Source: Candidatus Paceibacterota bacterium (GTDB taxonomy: Bacteria > Verrucomicrobiota > Verrucomicrobiia > Limisphaerales > UBA8199). Taken from it: 64,000 nt of DNA. Under the pieces are notes generated by a model that was given only the letters and a program-made list of their open reading frames with translations, was not told where the DNA came from and ran no database searches. The translations under genes and the position numbers were made by a program. Positions within the stretch are counted from its first letter, which is position 1. Each line of letters opens with the position of its first letter. Shown here piece by piece: positions 1 through 8,928 of the stretch. The stretch spans positions 1 through 64,000 of the forward strand of contig DAOTCE010000003.1 in NCBI GenBank assembly GCA_035452965.1, in the 5' to 3' direction.

Positions 1-56
1 GTTCGCCAAATCCCCGGTTTCCTGGCGCTCTCCAGCTTGAAAAGGTGCGTCCTAGT

Positions 57-950
57 TCAACGCAGGCGGAAGCCGCTTCGGAAGACGACTTCGGTGAGGA
101 CGACGAGCAGGAAGACGGCGCTGACCACGGCGTTGAGGCGGAAGAAGGCGAGGTTGATCCAATTGAGGCTGCGGCGGCGGGCAATCCAATGCTCCAGGAC
201 GAGGCAGAGGACGATAATCATCCAACCGACGAGGTAGGCGATGCGGAATCGGCAAAGGAGTCCGAAGACCAGCAGCAGGCCGCACGTGATGAGGTGGGCA
301 AGGAAGGCCGTTTGCAGGGCATTCTTGGGCCCCCAGGCGACGACGAGGGAGCGAAGGCCGTGTGCTCGGTCGAATTCGTAGTCCTGCAGCGCGTAGATGA
401 TATCGAAGCCGACAAGCCAGAGAATCACAATGCCGGCCAGGACGACCATCTGGAGGACTTCCCAGGGGGAGATGTCCGCGCCCTTGACAGCGAGCCATGC
501 GCCGACGGGGGCCAGCGCCAGGGCCAGCCCGAGAAAGACGTGGGTGTAATCAGTAAAGCGCTTGGTCAAAGAATAGAAACAGATGACGGCGAGCGCGACT
601 GGCGAGAGGCAAAAGCAGAGAGGATTAAGCAGGAAACTGGCGATAACGAATCCGGCGCCCGAGAGCACACACAAGGTCACGGCACTGGCCAGGGTGATCT
701 GGCCGGTGGGCAGGTGCCGGTCGGCGGTGCGAGGGTTGAGGGCGTCGAACTTGCGGTCCACGATGCGATTGAAGGCCATTGCGCAGGTGCGGGCGCATAC
801 CATCGCCGCGAGAATTAAACCGAAGGTGCGCCAGCCGGGCCAGCCGCGGTTATCGCGGGCGGCGATGGCCATGGCGGCTACGGCAAACGGCAGGGCAAAG
901 ACAGTGTGGGGGAACTTGACGAAGGAAGCCCATTTGCGCAGGGCGTTCAC
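57..950 (-). CDS. ubiA: UbiA-family aromatic prenyltransferase
   Basis: A 297-residue integral membrane protein of the UbiA superfamily, which transfers a polyprenyl chain to an aromatic ring (4-hydroxybenzoate type) in quinone synthesis. The first Asp-rich motif is seen as N61-x3-D65-x3-D69 and the second as D190-x3-D194; both bind Mg-diphosphate. About eight hydrophobic segments span the rest, and the length is normal for the family. Its ATG overlaps the end of the ubiX reading frame by 4 bases, so the two are translationally coupled. Whether the product serves ubiquinone or a futalosine-type menaquinone route (where the paralogue is called MqnP) cannot be decided here. Confidence 0.9.
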   Translation of the reverse strand: MNALRKWASFVKFPHTVFALPFAVAAMAIAARDNRGWPGWRTFGLILAAMVCARTCAMAFNRIVDRKFDALNPRTADRHLPTGQITLASAVTLCVLSGAGFVIASFLLNPLCFCLSPVALAVICFYSLTKRFTDYTHVFLGLALALAPVGAWLAVKGADISPWEVLQMVVLAGIVILWLVGFDIIYALQDYEFDRAHGLRSLVVAWGPKNALQTAFLAHLITCGLLLVFGLLCRFRIAYLVGWMIIVLCLVLEHWIARRRSLNWINLAFFRLNAVVSAVFLLVVLTEVVFRSGFRLR

Positions 951-1504
951 TCCCGCTCCTCCTGCCAGCGGGGGACGAGTTGTTGCGGCAGGCCGAGGTG
1001 ATCAAGGACGCGGGCGACAACAGTGTCAACGAGTTGCTCAACGTTTTGCGGGCGCGAGTAGAAGCAGGGGTTGGCGGGGAGCATGGTAGCGCCCGCCTGG
1101 AGAAGGAGTTCGAAGTTCCTGATATGGATCAGATTGAGCGGCGTCTCGCGGGGGACGAGGATGAGCTTCTTCTTCTCTTTCAGGGCCACGTCGGCCGCGC
1201 GCAGCAGAACGTTCTCGCTGTAGCCGTGCGCGATGCGTCCCAGGGTGCCCATGCTGCACGGGATGACGACCATGGCGTCGGGCGCGTTGGATCCGCTGGC
1301 GAAGGGGGCGTTCATGCTCTTGAGGTTGTGGGGGATTACGCCGGGAGGCAGGCGCAAGCCGCCGGGCAGTTCCTCAGCGATGACCGCCGGTGCGTATTGG
1401 CTGAGAATGACGTGAACCTGGTGCCGGGAGGGATCAAGGTTATCCAGCAGGCGCTGGGCGTAAAGCGCGCCACTAGCTCCGGTGATGGCGACAAGTATTT
1501 TCAA
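947..1504 (-). CDS. ubiX: Flavin prenyltransferase UbiX
   Basis: Makes prenylated FMN, the cofactor of UbiD-type decarboxylases. The reading frame stays open far upstream (to 1855), but homology begins at ILVAITGASGALYAQRLL, directly after a TTG codon at 1504, which I take as the start. This gives 185 residues, the usual UbiX length. The N-terminal GASGA FMN/phosphate loop, the central PCSMGTLGRIAHG segment and the VPRETPLNLIHI motif near the C-terminus are all present. The upstream extension is Ala/Thr/Gly-rich and antisense to the divergent amidase gene, so it is not coding. It is coupled to ubiA downstream. No ubiD is in the window. Confidence 0.9.
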   Translation of the reverse strand: MKILVAITGASGALYAQRLLDNLDPSRHQVHVILSQYAPAVIAEELPGGLRLPPGVIPHNLKSMNAPFASGSNAPDAMVVIPCSMGTLGRIAHGYSENVLLRAADVALKEKKKLILVPRETPLNLIHIRNFELLLQAGATMLPANPCFYSRPQNVEQLVDTVVARVLDHLGLPQQLVPRWQEERE

Positions 1505-1628
1505 GAGCGACGAATGTTTGCGTTGCAGACTGCCAGAATATGGCCACGGGCAACCGATACGGCAAGCGGGTTTGCGCGCGGGCGCGGAAACGGCTTGTGT
1601 CGCGACGGCGCAAGCGCACAATACCCAA

Positions 1629-2849
1629 GTGTCAGAATCAGGCAATGTGTTTGCCCGCGAGCCAGGCGGCTGCGTTTGGGTGTTCTGCCTGCTGGCCGTA
1701 GCGCTGGCGGGTTGCGCTACCAGACCGCATGAGCCAGGTGAGTCGGTGTCGGATTGGGAACAGGAGGAGGTAGCTGCCACGCCGGCAGTGCCGCCTGCCC
1801 CGGTGGTTGTGCCATCCCCTGAAGCGGCGCCAGTCCCGCCACCGATTGTTGTCACCGATGAGCCGACTCAGACCTGGGTTCCGCTGGGCCGCTGGTGCCT
1901 GGCTAAGGGTTTGGCGGCGCCGAACCTGCTGGCGGTGGCAATGTTCCCGACCTATTCGTTAAGCACGGCCAAGGGTGTATTCGTGATTCGCGCGGGCAGT
2001 GATTCAGCGCGTTGGGACGGTCTGGAACTGCGGTTGGGGTTCCCGCCGCAGGTGATAGATGGACAGCCCTACATGCACACGCTCGACCTGAGCAAGACGC
2101 TGGAACCACTGGCTACCGGAGGATCCGCAAGCCTTCAGGGAACCAACCTGACGATCGTCATCGATCCGGGTCACGGCGGCAATGATTCGGGGGCCAAGTG
2201 CGTTCTGGGCTATGGCTACGAGAAGGACTTCACGCTGGATTGGGCGCGCAGGGCGGGGGCGCTGCTGGCCGAGCAGGGGTGGCAGGTGTTTCTGACGCGC
2301 ACCGCGGACGTGGACATGGCGCTTTCGAACCGGGTCGCGTTCGCCGAGGCGCACCAGGCCGACTTGTTCCTGAGTTTGCATTTCAACTCCGCGGCACCGA
2401 GCGATCGCGAGGCCGGCTTGGAGACTTACTGCCTCACGCCGACGGGCATGCCTTCGAACCTCAGCCGGGGCTACGGCGACGACCCGGCACTGGCGTTTCC
2501 CAACAACGCTTTCGACGCGCAGAACCTGCAGTTGGCGTTGCGGGTGCATCGGGCGCTGCTCCAAGTCAACGGGCGGCTGGATCGGGGCGTGCGGCGGGCG
2601 CGGTTCCTGGGGGTGCTGCGCGGACAGAACCGCCCGGCGGTGCTGGTGGAGGGAGGCTACCTGTCCAATCCCGCCGAGGCGCGGCGGATCGCCGATCCGG
2701 CCTATCGGCAGCGCCTGGCGGAAGGAATCGCCCTGGCGGTCGTGGAGACTTCCGAAGGCAGAAGCGCGAAGTCCGAAACGGGGGTTCCAGGACCGAACGA
2801 CCCAAACCGTCGGGCGGAGTTGGTGTCCAGGAAGGCGGGATCCCAGTGA
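1629..2849 (+). CDS. N-acetylmuramoyl-L-alanine amidase, lipoprotein
   Basis: Amidase_3-type zinc hydrolase that cleaves the bond between MurNAc and the stem peptide of peptidoglycan. The open frame begins at 1482, but a lipoprotein signal with a VALAGC lipobox (Cys near residue 29) only fits a later start; GTG at 1629 or GTG at 1647 is likely. The C-terminal half carries IDPGHGGNDSG (first zinc His), LSLHFNSAA (second His) and PAVLVEGGYLSNP (catalytic Glu). A Pro/Val-rich linker and an AMIN-like segment lie between. The last ~30 residues are a Ser/Arg/Lys-rich tail encoded by a short repeat (see findings). The stop overlaps the start of the next gene. Confidence 0.85.
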   Translation: MSESGNVFAREPGGCVWVFCLLAVALAGCATRPHEPGESVSDWEQEEVAATPAVPPAPVVVPSPEAAPVPPPIVVTDEPTQTWVPLGRWCLAKGLAAPNLLAVAMFPTYSLSTAKGVFVIRAGSDSARWDGLELRLGFPPQVIDGQPYMHTLDLSKTLEPLATGGSASLQGTNLTIVIDPGHGGNDSGAKCVLGYGYEKDFTLDWARRAGALLAEQGWQVFLTRTADVDMALSNRVAFAEAHQADLFLSLHFNSAAPSDREAGLETYCLTPTGMPSNLSRGYGDDPALAFPNNAFDAQNLQLALRVHRALLQVNGRLDRGVRRARFLGVLRGQNRPAVLVEGGYLSNPAEARRIADPAYRQRLAEGIALAVVETSEGRSAKSETGVPGPNDPNRRAELVSRKAGSQ

Positions 2850-3874
2850 CGCCGCAGCCCGCAGCTCGCAGCCCGCAAAGGATTCTGGTCACCGGCGGGG
2901 CGGGGTTCATCGGGTCGCACCTGGTGGAGCGGCTGCTGGCGGAGGGCAATTCGGTGACCGTGGTGGATGACCTCTCGACCGGGAGCCTGAACAATCTGCG
3001 CGCGGTCAAGACCAGTTCCCGGCTGCGGGTGATTGAGTCAAAGCTCTCGACCTGTCGCGTGTTGGGACAGTTGGTGGCGGAGGCGGAATGCGTTTACCAC
3101 CTGGCGGCGGCGGTGGGAGTGGACCTGGTGGTGCGGTCGCCGATTCATGTGCTGGAGACGAACCTGCACGAGACGGAGGTGCTGCTGGAAGCGGCGGCGG
3201 CGGAGGGCGTGCCCGTGCTGTTGGCCTCCACCTCGGAGGTGTATGGCAAGAGCCAGAAGGAAGCGTTTAGCGAGGAAGACGACCTGCTGATCGGCCCGCC
3301 GCACCAGTCGCGGTGGAGCTACGCGTGCTCGAAGCTGATGGACGAATTCCTGGCGCTGGCCTACGCGAAGGAACAGGCGCTGCCGGTGATCATCGCGCGC
3401 CTGTTTAACACTGTTGGCCCGCGTCAGACCGGGCAGTACGGCATGGTGCTGCCGCGGTTCATCACCGCAGCCAGGCGAGGAGAACCGCTTCGAGTCTTTG
3501 GCGACGGCCTACAGACCCGCTGCTTCTGCTATGTGGGAGACACAGTTGAAGCACTGGTGCGCCTGCAAAACTGCCCGGCGGCACACGGGCAGGTGTTCAA
3601 CGTAGGCAGCACCGAGGAAATCAGCATGCGAGACCTGGCCGGCCTGGTAATCGAGCTCCTGGGGTCCAGCTCAGTGGTTGAACTTGTCCCATACAGCCGG
3701 GCCTATGAACCCGGGTTTGACGATATGCGCCGCCGCAAGCCGGTGGTGGAGAAACTGGCCGCGACGGTCGGCTTTCGTCCGCTCACCCGGCTGCGGACCA
3801 TTATTGAGCTGGTGTCAGGCTGCAAAGGAGACACACCGTATCCTAACCGTATCCACACCGGACCCACACCGTAG
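2846..3874 (+). CDS. NAD-dependent epimerase/dehydratase (extended SDR)
   Basis: A 342-residue extended short-chain dehydrogenase acting on nucleotide sugars, of the UDP-glucose epimerase / UDP-glucuronate decarboxylase / GDP-mannose dehydratase type. The Rossmann motif GGAGFIG lies at residues 17-23, the catalytic Y159-x3-K163 in YACSK, and the RLFNTVGPRQ and RCFCYVGD blocks that contact the sugar nucleotide follow. The GTG start at 2846 overlaps the amidase stop and has the purine-rich GAAGGCGGGA just upstream; the frame is open further 5' but that part is only a shadow of the amidase. The exact substrate cannot be read from the sequence. Confidence 0.85.
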   Translation: MTPQPAARSPQRILVTGGAGFIGSHLVERLLAEGNSVTVVDDLSTGSLNNLRAVKTSSRLRVIESKLSTCRVLGQLVAEAECVYHLAAAVGVDLVVRSPIHVLETNLHETEVLLEAAAAEGVPVLLASTSEVYGKSQKEAFSEEDDLLIGPPHQSRWSYACSKLMDEFLALAYAKEQALPVIIARLFNTVGPRQTGQYGMVLPRFITAARRGEPLRVFGDGLQTRCFCYVGDTVEALVRLQNCPAAHGQVFNVGSTEEISMRDLAGLVIELLGSSSVVELVPYSRAYEPGFDDMRRRKPVVEKLAATVGFRPLTRLRTIIELVSGCKGDTPYPNRIHTGPTP

Positions 3875-4146
3875 ATACAGCCTTGACATCAGTGATGGAT
3901 TTTGGCGTAAACCGCTGGCTTTGTTGCACTTACGATCAAGACCGGCTGCAAAGCGAGTTCCAGAGGCCAGATTTGTCACAAGTCCTTTAGCCGCAATGAG
4001 TTGCGCAAATCCGCCGGAAACGGCCCCCTATCCCTTTCTGGACGCTTCGGCGGTGCCGCGCAGGGTTCCAACTGCCTGGAAGCGATATGACTGCCGCCGG
4101 CCCTGGGATTGACTTTTCACCAAAAACAGGGGTTACTGGCGAATAA

Positions 4147-4983
4147 ATGCTCCCCGTACCGTCGTTCGAGGGATTAGTGGAATTCGGCCCGGGCTTCTCA
4201 CCGCGCTCGCAAATCAGCCACGTGGTATTTGACTTCGACGGCACGCTGTCCTGGCTGCGGCATGGCTGGCCGGAGCTGATGTTTGAAGTGTTCCGGGAAT
4301 ACCTGCCCGACACGAAGGACCACGCCGGCGCAGCGGTGCACGAGCTGCTGATGGAGGACATCCTCGCGTTAAACGGCAAGTCCTCAATTCACCAAATGAT
4401 CCGTGGCGTGGAGCGATTGCGCGAGCGTGGCGGACGGCCCCCCAGCCCCGAAGCGTTGCTGCGGGAATATCAGAAACGGCTCGACACGGTGATCCGGGAA
4501 CGGACCGAGGCGATTCTGACCGGGAAAGCGCGCCGGGAGGATTTCGTGGTGCACGGTGCGCGGGGCTTGCTCGAAGCGCTCCGCGGGCGCGGCCTGACCC
4601 TGATCATTCTGAGTGGCACCATCGAGCATCGGATCAAGGAGGAGGCTGACCTGCTCGACCTGGCGCGCTATTTTGGCCGCCACATTTACGGCGGCACGGC
4701 CGATGTGGCGCAGTCCTCGAAGCGGGCGGTGATTGAGCGCTTGCTGCGGGAGGAAGGCATTTCGGGCGAACACCTGCTGTCCCTCGGCGACGGGCCGGTG
4801 GAGATCGAGGTGACGAAGGCCGCGGGCGGGCTGGCGGTGGGGGTGGCCAGCGACGAGGAGCGGAATGGCTCCGGCGCCATGCAGCCGCAAAAGCACAAGG
4901 TGCTGGCCGCCGCGGGCGCCGACATGCTCATTCCGGATTATCGTGATGCCGCGGCGCTGATGGAGTGTATTCTTGGCCCATGA
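4147..4983 (+). CDS. HAD-superfamily phosphatase
   Basis: A 278-residue cytoplasmic HAD hydrolase. Motif I is DFDGT (D29, D31), motif II lies in LIILSGT, and motifs III/IV in the K..VIERLLREEG and LSLGDGPVEIEV segments, so the aspartate chemistry looks intact. It has an alpha-helical cap like phosphoglycolate or sugar-phosphate phosphatases. It is the first of three tightly spaced genes (HAD, DHS-like, PfkB kinase): its stop overlaps the next start (ATGA). The context suggests a phosphorylated sugar or sugar-alcohol substrate, which is inference. Confidence 0.8.
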   Translation: MLPVPSFEGLVEFGPGFSPRSQISHVVFDFDGTLSWLRHGWPELMFEVFREYLPDTKDHAGAAVHELLMEDILALNGKSSIHQMIRGVERLRERGGRPPSPEALLREYQKRLDTVIRERTEAILTGKARREDFVVHGARGLLEALRGRGLTLIILSGTIEHRIKEEADLLDLARYFGRHIYGGTADVAQSSKRAVIERLLREEGISGEHLLSLGDGPVEIEVTKAAGGLAVGVASDEERNGSGAMQPQKHKVLAAAGADMLIPDYRDAAALMECILGP

Positions 4984-6089
4984 AAGAGTTCCCTGAACCC
5001 CTGGACCTCAGCAAAGTAAAGGTCTATCCGCTGGCAGAGCGGCAGAGCTTAAGCTCGCTTGAGCAGATCCTGGTAGATCCCAGCCGGCCTCCTCGCGCCT
5101 GCGAGCCGGAGATCCTGGCGTTGATCCGCAAGTGCGCGCGGCAGGTCGCGACGGCCCGCAAGCGCAACGCCAGCGTCATCCTCATGTATGGCGCGCACCT
5201 GATCAAGAACGGCGCCATGGCGATTGCAAACCAGCTCGTCAAGTCCGGCTGGGTGACCCATCTCGCCACCAACGGGGCGGGCACCATCCACGATTGGGAG
5301 TTGTCATTTCTCGGTCGTACGGAGGAGAGCGTCCGCCAGAACGTGGCCACGGGCACATTCGGCACGTGGGACGAGACCGGGCGCTGCCTTCAACTGGCGC
5401 TCCTCGCCGGCGCATTGCGCAACGACGGCTACGGGCGCAGCCTTGGCCGCTTCATCTGCGAGGACGGTGTGACGCTTCCCACGACAGAGTCCCTGGAGAA
5501 GTCGCTGCGGGACCGGCCGGCGGACCCAGCCGCCGCGGCCCAGGCGGAGTTGCTTCGGACCATGCTCGTTCATCACCTGCCGGCGGGGCGGACCACGGTG
5601 CCGCATCGGTGGAAGGAGCACTCGATCCTGGCGGAAGCGTTTCGCGCCAACGTGCCGCTGACAGTCCATCCCGGGATCGGCTACGACATTATCGCGACAC
5701 ACCCCATGTTCAGCGGCGCGGCAGTTGGCCGGGCGGCGGCATCGGATTTCCAGCTATTCTGCCGCGCGGTGGAAGGACTGGATGGCGGCGTGGTGCTTTC
5801 GGTCGGTTCGGCGGTGATGGCGCCGCAGGTGTTTGAAAAGAGCCTCAGTTGCGTCAACAACTTGCGGTTGCAGGCCGGGCGGCCCATCGTGCGCGACCAC
5901 GAGTTCTTCGTGGTGGACATCCAGGACGGCGGGAAGTGGGACTGGTCCCAGGGCGAACCGCCCAAGGACAACCCGGCCTACTACCTGCGCTTCTGCAAGA
6001 GCTTCTCCCGCATGGGGGGCAACATGACTTACGTCCAGTGCGATAACGTAGGGTTCCTGCATAACCTGCTCCAGCTGCTGCTACGCTGA
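4980..6089 (+). CDS. Deoxyhypusine-synthase-like protein, function unknown
   Basis: A 369-residue soluble protein that I cannot assign firmly. The segment TNGAGTIHD at residues 97-105 followed by WELSFLGRTEESV resembles the NAD-binding region of the deoxyhypusine synthase fold, and GIGYDIIATHP and GMVLSVGSAV-like blocks follow. Bacteria lack eIF5A, so a hypusine role is not expected; bacterial relatives are usually annotated only as deoxyhypusine-synthase family or hypothetical. The ATG at 4980 overlaps the HAD stop, and the kinase gene starts 5 bases after its stop, so it should work with those two enzymes. Confidence 0.6.
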   Translation: MKEFPEPLDLSKVKVYPLAERQSLSSLEQILVDPSRPPRACEPEILALIRKCARQVATARKRNASVILMYGAHLIKNGAMAIANQLVKSGWVTHLATNGAGTIHDWELSFLGRTEESVRQNVATGTFGTWDETGRCLQLALLAGALRNDGYGRSLGRFICEDGVTLPTTESLEKSLRDRPADPAAAAQAELLRTMLVHHLPAGRTTVPHRWKEHSILAEAFRANVPLTVHPGIGYDIIATHPMFSGAAVGRAAASDFQLFCRAVEGLDGGVVLSVGSAVMAPQVFEKSLSCVNNLRLQAGRPIVRDHEFFVVDIQDGGKWDWSQGEPPKDNPAYYLRFCKSFSRMGGNMTYVQCDNVGFLHNLLQLLLR

Positions 6090-6094
6090 GAAGC

Positions 6095-7126
6095 ATGGAC
6101 GCTGCGCGCTTCAACGAAATCGTCGAGCGCTATCCCGCGTTGCGCATCGCAGTCGTGGGCGATTTCTGCCTCGACCGCTACCTGGAGATTGACCCAACGA
6201 AGCAGGAAACCTCCCTCGAGACTGGGCTGCCCGTCCACAATGTCGTGAACGTGCGCGCGCAGCCGGGCGGCGCGGGGACCATCGTGAACAATCTGGCCGC
6301 GCTGGGAATTGGAGCGATCTTCCCGCTAGGCTTGATTGGCGAGGATGGAGAGGGGTACGAACTATGCCGCGCGCTGGAGGGTCTGGCCGGGGTGCAGTCG
6401 CGCCACATGGTGCGCACGCCGCACCGGCACACGTTTACCTACTGCAAACCGCTCATGGTGGAGCCCCACAAGCCGCCCGTGGAGCTCAACCGCCTGGATC
6501 TCAAGAACTGGACGCCGACCTCAACGTGGCTCCAGGAACTCCTGGCCACCCAACTCCTGGAGGTGGCGGCGCAGGTGGATGCGATCATTGTGCTGGACCA
6601 GGTTGGTATTCCGGAAACCGGGGTCGTGACCCGGAAGGTTCTGGCGGCGCTGGAGAGTCTGGTGGAGACGAGGCCGGGGCTGCTGGTGCTCGCCGACAGC
6701 CGGCGTGGGTTGCGGGGCTTCCCGCCGGTCGTCTTCAAGATGAACGCGGCCGAGTTGTCCGCGTTAACGGGAATGCCGGGCGAGTTGAGCCCAGCGCAGA
6801 TTGAAGCCGCCGCCGTTGACCTGGCGCGCCGGAATGGCCGGAATGTGTTCGTCACGCAGGCGGCTCGCGGCATGCTGGGCGCCACGCCGGACGGCCAAAC
6901 CCATTGCACCCCCGCTCTGCCTCGGCGCGGCGAGATTGACGTCGTCGGAGCTGGAGACGCGGTGTCCGCCAATCTGACGGTGGCGATGGCCGCCGGCGCC
7001 ACCCTGAGCGAAACCCTGGAGCTGGCTAACGCTGCCGCATCTGTGGTCGTCCATAAACTCGGCACCACGGGCACGGCTGATGTTCCTGAGATTCGGCGTC
7101 TGGCCGTCTCGCCAGGCAATTCATAA
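6095..7126 (+). CDS. PfkB-family sugar kinase, HldE-kinase-like
   Basis: A 343-residue ribokinase-family kinase. The N-terminus VVGDFCLDRYLEIDPTKQE and the PGGAGTIVNNLAALG block resemble the kinase domain of HldE (heptose-7-phosphate kinase). The C-terminal anion-hole motif is G285-A-G-D288, where D288 is the expected catalytic base. There is no fused nucleotidyltransferase domain, so it is not a complete HldE. It lies 5 bases after the DHS-like gene in an apparent HAD/DHS-like/kinase operon. The combination of a kinase and a HAD phosphatase is like the heptose pathway, but no heptose isomerase or adenylyltransferase is seen. Confidence 0.8.
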   Translation: MDAARFNEIVERYPALRIAVVGDFCLDRYLEIDPTKQETSLETGLPVHNVVNVRAQPGGAGTIVNNLAALGIGAIFPLGLIGEDGEGYELCRALEGLAGVQSRHMVRTPHRHTFTYCKPLMVEPHKPPVELNRLDLKNWTPTSTWLQELLATQLLEVAAQVDAIIVLDQVGIPETGVVTRKVLAALESLVETRPGLLVLADSRRGLRGFPPVVFKMNAAELSALTGMPGELSPAQIEAAAVDLARRNGRNVFVTQAARGMLGATPDGQTHCTPALPRRGEIDVVGAGDAVSANLTVAMAAGATLSETLELANAAASVVVHKLGTTGTADVPEIRRLAVSPGNS

Positions 7127-7128
7127 GT

Positions 7129-8028
7129 GTGTCGCGCCTAATCGCCAGGTTGCTGATTGGTTTCTCCATCCTTGCGGTCCTGCTGGTGGTGGTCCAAGTG
7201 GTTCTCACTCTGAGCCGGCCGGCGCCTGTGCCGGCGCCTGTGCCGCCGTTGCCCAAGCCCAACGGGTATGACGATTTTGTGCAGGCAGGTCGGATGCTTG
7301 CCAAAGACACCTCGGGTTTCGTCAGCCTGAGCGACGAGGAACTGCGTGCCCTCGTGGAGAAGAATGCCGACGCCCTGAAACTGGCAAGGACGGGATTGAC
7401 CCGTGCCTGCCAGGTGCCGCTGGACGACTCCCCAACCAACCGCGCGCGAATCGAGGATATATCCTGCATCAAACGCCTCAGCCAGGCCCTGGCGGCGCAA
7501 GGCCGCCTGGCGGAAAGGGAAAACCGTCCCGCCGATGCGACCGAGGCGTATCTCTCGATCATCCAATTGGGCAGGGCCATTAGTCAGGGCGGGGTGCTGC
7601 TTGACTTGATGGTGAGCAGCGCTGTCGAGGCAATTGGCACCAGCGGACTGGAGCAGGTGGTCCCGGCCCTGGATGCCAGGCAGTGCCGCGAAGCCGCTGC
7701 CGCGATTGAGTCCTCCGAGAGCCGGCGTGAGCCGCTGGAAGCCGTGCTGGCACGGGAAAGAGAATGGGCGTATCGAAGCTACGGTCTCAGAAAGCGGATC
7801 TACCAGGTGCTCTTGTCCAGGCAGGCGAAGCAAATTGAGCAAAAATCGGCTGCCAGGGTGCAGACCCAGCAAGTCCGGCTGCGGGGTTTGTTGGTCCGGT
7901 TGGCCGCCCGCGCCTACGAGTTGGAAAAGGGCAGGCCGGCCACGAGTTTTGCGGATCTGGTGCCGGTGTATCTCAAGGCCATCCCCCAGGACCCGCAGAC
8001 CGGCACCAACCTGTCCTACCGTCCCTGA
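7129..8028 (+). CDS. Membrane-anchored hypothetical protein
   Basis: A 299-residue protein with one N-terminal membrane segment (about residues 5-28), a Pro/Ala/Val-rich linker (APVPAPVPPLPKP) and a mostly helical extracytoplasmic domain. The C-terminus has the pattern AYELEKGRPATSFADLVP then VYLKAIPQDPQTG, a short motif common at the end of secreted Verrucomicrobia/Planctomycetes proteins of unknown function. It starts with GTG two bases after the kinase stop, so it is probably co-transcribed. I do not recognise an enzymatic domain. Confidence 0.75.
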   Translation: MSRLIARLLIGFSILAVLLVVVQVVLTLSRPAPVPAPVPPLPKPNGYDDFVQAGRMLAKDTSGFVSLSDEELRALVEKNADALKLARTGLTRACQVPLDDSPTNRARIEDISCIKRLSQALAAQGRLAERENRPADATEAYLSIIQLGRAISQGGVLLDLMVSSAVEAIGTSGLEQVVPALDARQCREAAAAIESSESRREPLEAVLAREREWAYRSYGLRKRIYQVLLSRQAKQIEQKSAARVQTQQVRLRGLLVRLAARAYELEKGRPATSFADLVPVYLKAIPQDPQTGTNLSYRP

Positions 8029-8141
8029 GCCGCAGCCCGAACGCCGGCTCCAGACTGAGAGATTACAATTGCCCGTTTTTTCCAATTGCCCGGCGGCCTG
8101 CCGTGGAGGATACTCTTGTAGTGCCCGACAGAGAACTTGTC

Positions 8142-8909
8142 ATGCCTGTTAAACTGAGGCGCAGGTTTCGCAAAGCCGGCGGAGGGGCATTCACGCTTAT
8201 TGAATTGCTGGTGGTGATTGCCATTATTGCCATCCTGGCGGCGCTGCTGCTGCCGGCGCTGGCCTCGGCCAAGGAAAAAGGCAAGCGCGCCGTTTGCAAG
8301 AGCAACATGCGCCAGACCGTTTACACCGTTCACATGTATGGCATGGACTTTCAGGACTATGTGCCCGACGGGCGCGACAACAACCGTCCCCCCCAGTGGC
8401 ACGCTATTCGTGTCAACAGCGTCACCTACACGAACATGATCCGCTATACCGGCAACTTGAAGGTCATGGACTGCCCGAATTTCACCTACGGCAGCTTCAA
8501 GCGTTATGCGAACGCTTACGGCTTCCTGGTGGGCTACGCCTACCTGGGCCGCGCGTTGGACGCCTCGACCTTGAGCAGCTGGCCGCCCACCGCGCCCGAA
8601 TACTGGCGCTCGCCGATAAAGACCACCGAATCCGGCACCAACTTCATCGTGGCTGACGCCAACACGTTTGGCGGAAGCTTGAACATGGCGCCACACGGAA
8701 AGACCGGGCCGATGAATCGCACCAGCCAGGCTTCGCCGACCATACCGGCCACGTTCATCAACGACGCAGGTGGGAACGACGACCCGAAAACGATCGGCGG
8801 GGCTGGAGGCAATGTCGGCTTCCTTGACGGCTCGGTCGTCTGGAAGAGCATGCGGCAGATGCAGAAGCGGTTTGCCTCCTCCTACATCCTCTACTACGGC
8901 TACTGGTGA
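8142..8909 (+). CDS. Type II secretion-like pseudopilin
   Basis: A 255-residue protein with a prepilin N-terminal cleavage/methylation motif: basic leader, then FTLIELLVVIAIIAILAALL, then an AKEKGKRAVCKSNMRQ helix. The C-terminal part ends with GNVGFLDGSVVW, the DG-containing tail of the large Verrucomicrobia/Planctomycetes/Lentisphaerae pseudopilin family. ATG 8142 is chosen because it gives a 16-residue leader; the frame is open to a GTG at 8103. Oddity: position -1 of the expected cleavage site is Ala (GGGA|FTL), not the usual Gly. Many such genes exist per genome and the function of most is unknown. Confidence 0.85.
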   Translation: MPVKLRRRFRKAGGGAFTLIELLVVIAIIAILAALLLPALASAKEKGKRAVCKSNMRQTVYTVHMYGMDFQDYVPDGRDNNRPPQWHAIRVNSVTYTNMIRYTGNLKVMDCPNFTYGSFKRYANAYGFLVGYAYLGRALDASTLSSWPPTAPEYWRSPIKTTESGTNFIVADANTFGGSLNMAPHGKTGPMNRTSQASPTIPATFINDAGGNDDPKTIGGAGGNVGFLDGSVVWKSMRQMQKRFASSYILYYGYW

Positions 8910-8928
8910 GCGGGGTCGTCCCACCCGC

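Noticed and set aside
1505..1855. N-terminal extension of the UbiX frame
   Set aside because: Low-complexity and antisense to the amidase start; UbiX homology starts at the TTG at 1504.
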